DNA of 64,000 bases, from contig SMMW01000585.1 in assembly GCA_004794655.1 (NCBI GenBank), positions 6,933,501-6,997,500 on the forward strand. The letters run 5' to 3'. The position numbers and the translations under genes are program-made. The notes below the pieces were generated by a model. It was not told the origin of the DNA and did not search any database. It worked only from the letters and a program-made list of their open reading frames with translations. Source of the stretch: Marisa cornuarietis (taxonomy: Eukaryota; Mollusca; Gastropoda; Architaenioglossa; Ampullariidae). Positions 49,500 to 58,849 of the stretch are shown here, in pieces (position 1 is the stretch's first letter; each line of letters opens with the position of its first letter).

Positions 49500-51070
49500 A
49501 CATCTACCCACCATCAGTCCCCTAAAGCCACCTCGGAATCTTTCTTATCGTGCGCTAGTTGTTGTCAAGCTGTCATATGTGTCGCTGTGTATTGAGTTTT
49601 GCGGTGGCTGCGACATTTGATTTTCAAATTATCACATTCTTATATTTGAAAGTCGTTTTTAAGGAGCTTCGTGCAACTTATATTTGTTTCACGATGAAGA
49701 AGGGAGGAAAAGAACAGTTTACAGATGTGCTATGACATAAGTGTTAGTTTGTCTACGTTTTCATTAAATTGCTCCTTGTCTTGACACCCACAATCAAGGT
49801 AGAGGTAAATTATGTTGGCCCTGTTTTTAGTTTAGAGGCCAGTGACTAAGATGACAGCAAGTTCCACCCATGCCGGCCGTCAGCCATGGGCCAGAATGCA
49901 TTGTTGCTGACCTGACAACACAAGAGGGAAAGGGGGGGGATAGCCTCGATAGACTCGAAAGGATGGAATTTCATGGGAATTAAATGGTCGAGGTTTGGAG
50001 CAATTGGAGGTGTAGACTGACATTTTTATTAGATAGACAAGGAAGGCCTGTTAGGTCAACAGCGATGTCAAAAGCTCGACAGATTCGTTAATACCCTCAT
50101 TTAAAAAAGTGTTTGCTGCTACGAACTCGGCTTTTCGAGTCTAGAAGACAGCGTGCGACAGGCAGGAGAGTGCTGTATGAAAAGATGTTAGACTAAGTGT
50201 ATATCTAGCTTTCTCTAAGGTCCAACTGTCCAAGCTTTCTTTGGTCCAAGGACTCCAGCCGATTGAAAGGGATGGTCATACACACGTCGACTTTACTGCT
50301 GACTTGTCTATCTCATAAAAATGTCAGTCTACACCTCCAATTGCTCCAAACCTCGACCATTTAATTCCCATGAAATTCCATCCTTTCGAGTCTATCGAGG
50401 CTGTCCACCCCCCCTTTCCCTCTTGTGTTGTCAGGTCAGCAACAATGCATTTCTTATCGTGCGCTCATTGTATTCAAGGAAGGTGTCACATATGCTGCTG
50501 TAAATAGAGTTTTATGGTGGCTGCGACATTTGTTCTTCGAATAATTACATGCTTATATTTGAATGTCGTTTTTAAGGGGCTCCGTGTAATGTATACTTGT
50601 TTCACGATTAAGAAGGGATAATGAGGAAAAGTTTATAGATGTGTTACGACAGCTTCGTTTGTCTAGGTTTTAATTAAACGGCTCCTTTTATTGACGCACA
50701 CAAACCAGATACAGGCAGATTATGTGGGCCCTATTTTGGTTTATAGACCAGTGACTGTGATGACAGCAACGTCCACCCATGGGCCCGAATGTATTGTTGC
50801 TGCCCACCTGAGAGGAAGGGAGGGGGTGATAGTTTCTGGAAGATTCGACGAGATGGGATTTCGTGGGAAATAAATGGTCGGGGCTTGGAGCAATTGGAGG
50901 CAAAGACCGACATTTTTATGAGATAGTTAGACGTCTCTCCCTTTTGCTTGAATCCTTGGACCAAAGAAAGTTTGGACGGTTGGACCTTAGAGAAAGCTAC
51001 ATACACTTAGTATAACATCTTTTCACACCGCGCTCTCCTGCCTGTACTTCTAGACTCGAAAAGCCGAGAT
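49500..51070. repeat. Nested foldback and tandem repeat inserted between F and G
   Basis: Two diverged direct copies (49540-50040 and 50450-50930; TCTTATCGTGCGCT, GGTGGCTGCGACATTTG shared). Between and around them are two inverted pairs: 49894-50041 against 50303-50452, nearly perfect over about 150 bp, and 50125-50255 against 50950-51067. Paralogous sequence between D and E lacks all of it, so it inserted after the block duplication. No coding frame is convincing. Confidence 0.7.
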
Positions 51071-51587
51071 ACGCTGCCCTTTGTTTTTCTTATAAGTACA
51101 GTATTTTTCATGTATATTTCTATCATTTTCTGTTTATTGGCAAATAGCCAAGGCAGGAACATCAGTGTCGATGAGAGTGACTACCAAGCCTCTCAAACTG
51201 ACTGACAATAATGAAGATTTTTTTTAGAAAAGCTAATAAATATAGCCTTACAAAGTCCTTAGTCAGCAGGTAAATGACCATATTGGTACTGCATAACTTT
51301 GTTTCTATGTACTTTTAGAATTCAGATAAAATATGCTAAACGTGCATACTTTAATGTCCTTGTCACAAAACTCTGTCCTTTTGATCTACTTCAATGTTAA
51401 AATTAATAACAGTTACTGGCTATAAATTAGTCTTTAAAACATTTGGTTTGTCTTCTAAAACTGAACACGTATTTAAACGGATAGTGACTGACGGGGGTTG
51501 AAGTCGTAAAAAGTTGGATGTGTTCAAATTTCAAAATGTTAAAGAGGCCTAAGGAGTTTCTTTTAGATATGTCTTTGCGTATCACAT

Positions 51588-51588
51588 A

Positions 51589-51664
<76 letters not shown>
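51588..51664. repeat. (GT)n microsatellite, about 76 bp
   Basis: Uninterrupted GT repeat. Confidence 0.97.
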
Positions 51665-51666
<2 letters not shown>

Positions 51667-51689
51667 ATCTGCTTTAAATACTAATATTC

Positions 51690-53130
51690 AGTATACAAAA
51701 TGAACTTTTTTCATTCGCAAATTGTTGTCATCTGAAATTTACAGGTCTTATACGTCTAGAAATAATTTTTTCTGAATTACTAAAGTTGAAATTAAGCCCT
51801 AGATGCTTGCAGTGAAAGACATTTAAGTATCAAAAGTGATCTTTGAGGCTCACCAGTAGCGCAGTAAAGAGAGGTAAACGTGTTTTTCTGTGCTCATCCG
51901 CAATACAGGTCCTCATACTGCGAAACTCGTAAACTCCGGTAAAGCCTTGGCCCACCGTGTTATCAACTTTGTTTGTATCACGCCTTTGTTATTATCAAGG
52001 GGAGATAATGGCACAGTTGTTTTCTGTTGAAAGGATTTTTTGCTTCTTTCACTGCTTGGCCAGCTTGTCAGTCGTTCGTCACGACACTTACCGACATCAC
52101 GAGAATTCTCTAATTGTCTAAGCGGGGGTGGAATGACAACACAGCATAGGGGAAAACAAAAATTTAGTAGTACGTGTATTTGTTTTCTCTGAGACATCAG
52201 CGCACTACAGACACACACGCTTGCAAACACAAGCACACAGACCCTTAATCACACAAGTACATAGATTCACAGTAGGGCTCACCCTTAAAGTGGGGTCAAA
52301 GCGTTTCTAGGTCAGTCTGTAGAGAAGCTTACGAGTAGTACCTGCTGCTGAGTGTAAACTATCTGTGCCATCTCGCTTAGCACAGGCTATAGTATGTATA
52401 TACATAATATATATATATATATATAACCTCAACACAAAACTTTCTTGAGCTCCTGGATTAACACAAGCTGTCTGTAGCGCCCTACCTTTTAGGTTGACAG
52501 GGATGCGAGACATGTAAGACGCCAGCTGACAAATTGATATTTCATAATTTGAAGAAATCTGGATTGAATTCTAAAACATTCTAAGCAACACAAGATTTCT
52601 TTCGAACTTTCGCCTTTGGTTACACGTAATGTAACGCGTTTGTGATGAGTAGTTGTCCCTACAAAGTAGATCCCCGCTTAATTCGGCTAAAAACACAGAA
52701 CGATACATACTATGTATGGTTTGATGATGATGGTGATCGAGGCTGACAGTTACGTGTGTCCCTTTTGCTTCTGAGTGAATTAAAATGCAGGTGTGTAAAC
52801 ACTTTCATCAGCCGCAGTGGATACCCTCGTCAATTTCCATCACGCCCACATGTATGTGAGTGACGGGATGTCACTTTCATAAGATTACGAGTCAATGTCC
52901 GCGATGACAAGACATCGCTTTAATCCGCGATATCAGCTGACGCAGAACGAAAACTGGATTGTCGGCAGCAGTCGCCACATTCCCAACTCTTGCGGCCCAC
53001 GAGTATGGAAAAGGACAGCAAGAGAGAGAGAGAAAGAAAGGGTATCCCACTGAAAGAAGAATGACCCTTGGGGTAAACCCTTCTCATGTGTTCACCCTAT
53101 TCCGTCACAGACATTTATTGCCAGCTCTCT
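51690..53130. other. Upstream region of gene G, partner of the D-E spacer
   Basis: No gene. 51690-52740 matches 35690-36960. From about 52800 to 53130 it is nearly identical to 37025-37390 upstream of E, apart from a shorter GA run. Confidence 0.65.
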
Positions 53131-53134
53131 TTCA

Positions 53135-53142
53135 TTTAAAAG
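53135..53142 (+). promoter_or_regulatory. TATA-like box of gene G
   Basis: TTTAAAAG 103 nt before the ATG, as at gene E. Confidence 0.5.
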
Positions 53143-53244
53143 GTTTTGTAAAGTATGAAAGCTGGGTAGCGTGGGGTTGAGTCGGTAGCAATCTTCGGCT
53201 GATTCGGAACAAACTGTAAGACACGTCTTAACATCCCTTGAGAG

Positions 53245-54506
53245 ATGATTGCGTTCAAAGCACTGACCACTTGTACATCGGCCATCTTCCTAGTCTTCGG
53301 TGAGAAGAATCAACTTTTGTCGCTTTAGTTTAGCACATCTCTTCTCTAATTAACATAATCGACACATTGTTTTTATTTCAATGTCAGAACTAGCTAAACT
53401 CAGTATTTCCAAAGCACCAAAGTTATCGGAAAGGACTTGGACAAAATCTATTGTGACCGTTATTTTAAGTGAAAATTATTGTACAAAAAAGAACTAAAAC
53501 CATTTAATCAACAACTGAGGTCATAAGACTTTCCGTAAATACTTTATTGTAGGGTAGAAACTATCTTATGAAAGTTTATTAAGAAAACTGTTCACTCACA
53601 ACCGCACTGAAACTTCAATTTTTGCGGCATTAGAAGAAAAGACTGGTTGTAGCAGCTGGTAGACTGCTTTTTTTTAAAAAAAAGATCTCGCATAAAAAAT
53701 TAACTAGTTTTGAAAATAAAATTATGGTGATATTTTATCCTCTATATTGAAGGATGTCTTCAAACAGACAGTGTTTTATTGTCTGGTTTTACGTTAGGAG
53801 GCATTCGTATCTCCCTTGTACTTACTGAAAAGCTCGTTTTTATTTCTTGGCGAGTGTTTCACGTGTTTAGTTGCTCTGTGAGTGGTGCGAATGACTTATT
53901 CCTCTTTGAGTGTTGCAAGGGATTGTGATTTCAGGTCCCACAGTGTGGGGCACGACGAATGGAAGCCCTCTGCCCCTTGTACCCGGTGACCAGACAACGA
54001 TCTCCACAAGACTTGCTGAGTTGAAGATACTCGTCATTGAAGCCAGAAACGACGCACACCACATTTTCTCAGTCGATGTGAGTATAACGGCGATGTTATT
54101 GTCAGTGCTGGTAGCTGTGTAGACTGTGATGACGGACAGAGAGCTCGATTTCTGAAACTTTCTGAATAGAAATCGAGTTCACTCTGTGTCTCTCCAGCAA
54201 ATGCAAACCAGGCAGTCATGTTGCTCAATTGTTTTTAATATACGGCTGCATTTTTCACTGAAAGAAAACAATAGACACTTTCCTGCAAGAAAAAAAAGAA
54301 AAATTTTAAAATCTCAAAATGTAGAAATGTACGTGTACATATTATATATTTTTGCAAAAGCACTGGGTGTAAATCTCTTTTTGTGAAAAAAATCTGTCCA
54401 ATTAGAGTTAATTGCAAAACCAATGCTGATGTATACTTGAAATGTTATTTTTTTCTGAATTAGAGAAGTTGCCCGTTGAAATATGTTTTTAAGTTCTATT
54501 TCCGAA

Positions 54507-54549
<43 letters not shown>

Positions 54550-55730
54550 GATAGTACCAATCGTGTGGCTAGCGATGCTCACTTGCCTAAAGGGGGAGTG
54601 ACCCTGTGCGTCATGACCACCAAATGATTTCAAGCTCTCATAACAGTGGTCTACCTTGTTGATCGTCTTTGCTAAAACTTCCTTGCAATTAATTTTGTTG
54701 TGCTGATTTTCTGCACAATATTTTGTTGTAAAGCATTAATTGTTTTCAACTGCTGGGTGCAATAATCTTGTTTAATAACCACATCAATGACTGTTTTTGG
54801 TTGTCTTAGTGCCAGAAATTGATGGATCCTGTCATCTGTACCATTCTTGGGGAAAAATCACAGGAAATTCCCCAATATCCACACTTCGTATTTAACCAGA
54901 CTGAAACTTTAGATGTAAGTGGCATTTATGTAAAGTATGCTTAGCAAAGTAAGATGCACATTTAAAACGTATTTCTAAGATGCTACCGGTCAAGTCGGAA
55001 AAAGTTAATATGGTTATGGGTTATTTTTAATTAAGATAAAAAATTAAGATACGAGAGAAAAATTAAAAATTATATTTAAATAAAAGAAAGATTGCGAAGA
55101 TTTCCACATTCGCTACGAAACCCTTTCCTACGACTGCATATGACTAAAGTCAACTTCAAATATAAATTTAATAATATAACAATATAAGTTAAGGCTACAA
55201 ATTACAATAGCATTAAATTCGAGTAAATTAGATTTTTTCTGTTCATAAATTAATGCAAAATCTTTACTCGCTCAGCTTAAAGTACCCAGGAATCTCCATT
55301 CGGCTATGAAATTACCCCCACGCCTAATGAACAATTTATAAATCTTCTCTTTATTATAAAATAATCGCCACGTTAGTTAAAACACGATTGATCATTGACT
55401 TTTTTCAGCGAATAAGGGTAAGACCTGTAAAATTTTCATTTCAGAAAATGCTGGAAGACATGAACGAAGTATGCGTGGGGTTCCAGCATCTGCTGGACAA
55501 GTTCTCAGCGGACGTCGCCCAGCAGCCCGGCCTGTCAGACCTGCACACGGACCTCATGATCCTGCGTCACGTCAGCCTGGGGTCCATACGAGCATTCATC
55601 ATGGACCTGGTTTGTATTTTCCAGTTAGCATTTCCGCTTTTTACAAGACAGAAAGTTTTCGGTCATGCATGTCAGTTCCATGGTACCCAAGTACACCTGC
55701 TGTCTTAAAATTGTCTTTCTTTGTCTCTCT

Positions 55731-55785
<55 letters not shown>

Positions 55786-56180
55786 TCATTAAAATATAAA
55801 CATATATATGCACAAAGAGAGAAGAGAGATCCATGGTACCCTAGTACCCCTACTGTCTTAAAACCGTCTTTTTTTCTAGTTCTCGGTCCCTCTCACTCTC
55901 TCTTACACACAAACGATATATAAATATATATATGCACTAGGTATGCACTAAGAAAGAAGAGAGATCCATATATTTAAAAATTGTGCACACATAATACAAA
56001 TTTTCCTTTTGTTTAATTTTGTAGAAACCTGACATAAAGATAGTGAACCCTTCGGTTGAGGTTGACACATCACCAGACATCACCATACGCATCATCAGGA
56101 ACCTTCGGATTGTCACGCAGATGACAGCAGAGATGAACAGCATGATGGCAGCTCTTGCTTCAAACCTGCGAGAAAAATAG
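53245..56180 (+). CDS. Gene G: secreted small helical protein, second subfamily
   Basis: Exons: 53245-53299, 53935-54077, 54810-54914, 55445-55609, 56025-56180; introns phase 1, 0, 0, 0; 207 aa; no stops. Signal peptide MIAFKALTTCTSAIFLVFG. Exon 2 carries PLVPGDQTTIS, matching PVATGDQTQIS of F and C, which ties the two subfamilies together. Exon 3: C-x8-C (CQKLMDPVIC) and PHFVFNQTETLD, like PHFVFHQNES of gene A, with a sequon. Exon 4: EDMNEVCVGFQHLLDKF with the third Cys. Exon 5 ends in a longer tail, MMAALASNLREK. The exon 4 donor is GTTTGT, weaker than in other introns. This is the intact partner of the damaged gene E. Function unknown. Confidence 0.85.
54510..54549. repeat. (GT)n microsatellite in gene G intron 2
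   Basis: GT repeat between exons 2 and 3. Confidence 0.95.
55735..55783. repeat. (CA)n microsatellite in gene G intron 4
   Basis: CA repeat between exons 4 and 5; the surrounding sequence is partly duplicated at 55830-55980 (AGAGAGATCCAT occurs twice). Confidence 0.95.
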
Positions 56181-56301
56181 TCACAGGCTGGAAACGCCTT
56201 GTTTCTTTAGTCATCTTTGTGTCCTCCGATGGCCATCAGTCTGGACACTGACCAGTCAAGTAGACTGACGCGATGTGCGTTTTCGCTTCTCTTTAAAGCT
56301 C

Positions 56302-56317
56302 ATGGGATGTAACCCAT
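56302..56317 (+). promoter_or_regulatory. 3'-UTR hexaloop hairpin of gene G
   Basis: ATGGG-ATGTAA-CCCAT, 122 nt after the stop. The second hairpin is broken here: AAGAAATATTGCC replaces AAGGCATATTGCC, leaving no stem. Confidence 0.75.
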
Positions 56318-57039
56318 TTCAACTAGTAAGAAATATTGCCTCAAGTTCGATTTTACATTGAATTTTCATGATATACTGGATAACAACTTACTCATTTGAA
56401 AAAAGCTACTATCATAAATACAGTTATTTTATAGACATGTACATATACATATATACTTGTATATCTATTAAAACGCATATCTAGAGAAATCAAGCTTAAT
56501 TTTGTAGAAAAAGACTGTGATTCCGCTTACATAATACTCTGATGGGAGAAGGGAAGAAAACAATTGGGGTAGAAAGTGATTTTAATAGGCAAGATCAGCT
56601 TGATTTTTAATGAGAAGACAAATTTTTAGTCTTATTCTCTCTGTTAAAACCCTCATGCCTGTTTTAGGACTGTTATTAATGATTACTTAATTTCTTTGCA
56701 ATTGCAAACTCTTGTATGGCATAAGGATATACTTTTATCAGAAATTTCATAAAAAAAGTTTTGATACCTAATATCATTTTATTTAAGAGGAACGCGAATG
56801 TTTTTGTGATGTTTTGTCGTTTCGAAATAATTTGTTAAATCTTTACCAAGGGATTAAATAAAAGTACTGCAAAGAAAGAAGAAAAAACAGTTTATAGACA
56901 GAAATGTCTGGCACGATATTCATATGTGACATTTGAAATGAATAAGAGTCGTTATTGACATCTGACATTAAATTAATAATAATCGATATATGTTGTTTGT
57001 CTTACGTGCTTACACTGCCGTAATAATGTTTATGACCGT

Positions 57040-57165
57040 TAGGAGTCGTCTTAAATAACATGGGCTTGTGGTAAAGTCAATAAGAGAAAAAAAAAATCAA
57101 TTGCTAACACAAATCCCACTCTACGAAAAACAAAAACCTAGATTGTTGCACAATAAGTTAATATT
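57040..57165 (+). pseudogene. Relic of exon 5 of the array family
   Basis: AACACAAATCCCACTCTACG and CCTAGATTGTTGCACAA (57105-57155) match exon 5 of F (ACGAATCCCACTTCACG, CTACAGATTGTTTCACG). The upstream GGGCTTGTGGTAAAG words also occur before the relics at 40.0 and 58.6 kb. Confidence 0.6.
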
Positions 57166-57189
57166 TTATGTGAGATCTTTTTTTTTTTT

Positions 57190-57330
57190 TTTAAAGTCAA
57201 CCAGTCTTCTTTTCTAATGCCGCAAAAATTGTTAACAAATAATTGAAGTTTCAGTGCGGTCGTAAGTGAACAGTTTTCTTAATACACTTTCGTAAGATAG
57301 TTTCTACCCTACAATAAAATATTTATAAAA
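57190..57330 (-). repeat. Inverted fragment of gene G intron 1
   Basis: Reverse complement of about 53535-53660 (for example TTCTTTTCTAATGCCGCAAA against TTTTTGCGGCATTAGAAGAA). It lies between two relics in direct orientation. Confidence 0.75.
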
Positions 57331-57769
57331 AGAGAGGTGTATAATAGGAACCACTGATGTGAAACTGAATTTGTTGGAGATGGGGAAAACAATAGAATTG
57401 AAGAATGCAATCAGTTGTTGATGTAGATTATCCATTTGAAAACATTCAATTAGTCTGACTGAAAGTACATTTTACAATGATGGCATCATGATACTTGCTA
57501 AGCTTGTTTATAGCGTGGCTTTACTTTTCCTCGATATATAATACATAGTGTGATATTCTGTGGTCTTTAACTTTGACTTTAACTCCTGGGTTCTTATTAA
57601 GGAACCCCTTACCCTATAATGTTCTGAGTGCTATATTTAACTTGCCTGAGCTTGCCTACTACATTCCCAGCGTTTCCTTCGTTTGAAGCAAATAAAATTT
57701 GTCAAAACCTAGATTTTATGTCCTTTGTAATTTTAGCGTAAACCTTGGTGCTGAGCAATTGGATGTGTA

Positions 57770-57970
57770 AAACAACAACAGAGATTAACAGCATGAGGTC
57801 AGCTCTTGTTTTAAACCTGTGAGAAAAATAACCACAGGCTGAAAACGCCTTATTTTTCAGTCATCTTTGTGCTCGCCAAAGGCCATCAGTGTGGAAACTG
57901 ACCAGTCAAGAGACTGACGCGATGTGCGTTTCTGCTTCTGTTTAATTCTCATGAGATGCAACTAATGTGT
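57770..57970 (+). pseudogene. Relic of G-type exon 5 and 3' UTR
   Basis: AACAGCATGAGGTCAGCTCT, then a TGA in place of CGA, then CACAGGCTGAAAACGCCTTA, match the end of genes E and G. The UTR hexaloop hairpin is decayed to ATGAG-ATGCAA-CTAAT at 57951-57966. Confidence 0.75.
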
Positions 57971-58539
57971 GTGAATTGAATTTTGTTATACTGGAAAACA
58001 ATTTATGCATTAGTAGATAGTATAATGTACTATCATATAAATACTATCATATATACAGTCACTGGTACAAAGAGACTGTACTTCATTTTAAATAAATGAG
58101 TATGTAGATTTCAGCAAGGAAGAACATAATTGGAAACAGTGATTTTCATAGACAAGATCAGTTTGAATTTTAAGCAGAAGACAAATTTAAGAAATTTCCA
58201 GTCTTATTCTCTCTGTATATACTCTAATGCTCTCATGCAGATTATTATGCCTGTTATTACTGATTACTTAATTTCCTTCTAATCACAAATTCTTATATGC
58301 CACAAAAATATACTTTTATCACAAATTTTGTGAAGAAAGTTTTGATACATGATATCATCCCATTTAAGAAGGACACGTGAATGATACCTGCTATGTTCTG
58401 TCGTCTCGAAAAACATTGTTAAATCCTTGCAGTATGAAGTAATACTATTTCAAAGAAAGAAGGAAAACAGTTTATAGAAAAAATGTTTGGGACGATATTG
58501 ACATTTGAAAGGAATAACAGTCGTAATATTTTCCCTCTT

Positions 58540-58840
58540 ACGTGCTTACGCCGCCGTGATGATATTTATGACTGACCGTTAGAGGGCGTCTTAAATCACG
58601 TAGGCTGCTGGTAAAGTCATCATTATTAAAAGCAAAGCCGGAAAAAAGATCAACTGCCGACACGTCTACGAATTCCACTCTACCCAACATAAAAAACCTT
58701 AAGGTTGTTGCATCTCTTGATGACAAATTCAATAAAAGATTACTCATATGTTCCGCTTTATTTCTAACGTTGGAAACAGCCCTATAAGTTGGGCTGATGG
58801 GATGTTACCTATTGCAACACTCAGGTTCATTGCCGGATGC
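58540..58840 (+). pseudogene. Last relic of the array: exon 5 and UTR
   Basis: GAATTCCACTCTACCCAACA and CTTAAGGTTGTTGCATCTC (58670-58715) match exon 5 of the D/F type. The UTR follows with a decayed ATGGG-ATGTTA-CCTAT at 58797-58812. No other exons. It marks the right end of the array in this window. Confidence 0.65.
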
Positions 58841-58849
58841 TGAAATAGC

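Noticed and set aside
49204..49503. Proline- and lysine-rich frames on both strands
   Set aside because: Composition bias of a G-tract and pyrimidine-rich repeat that also occurs at 3.1 kb.
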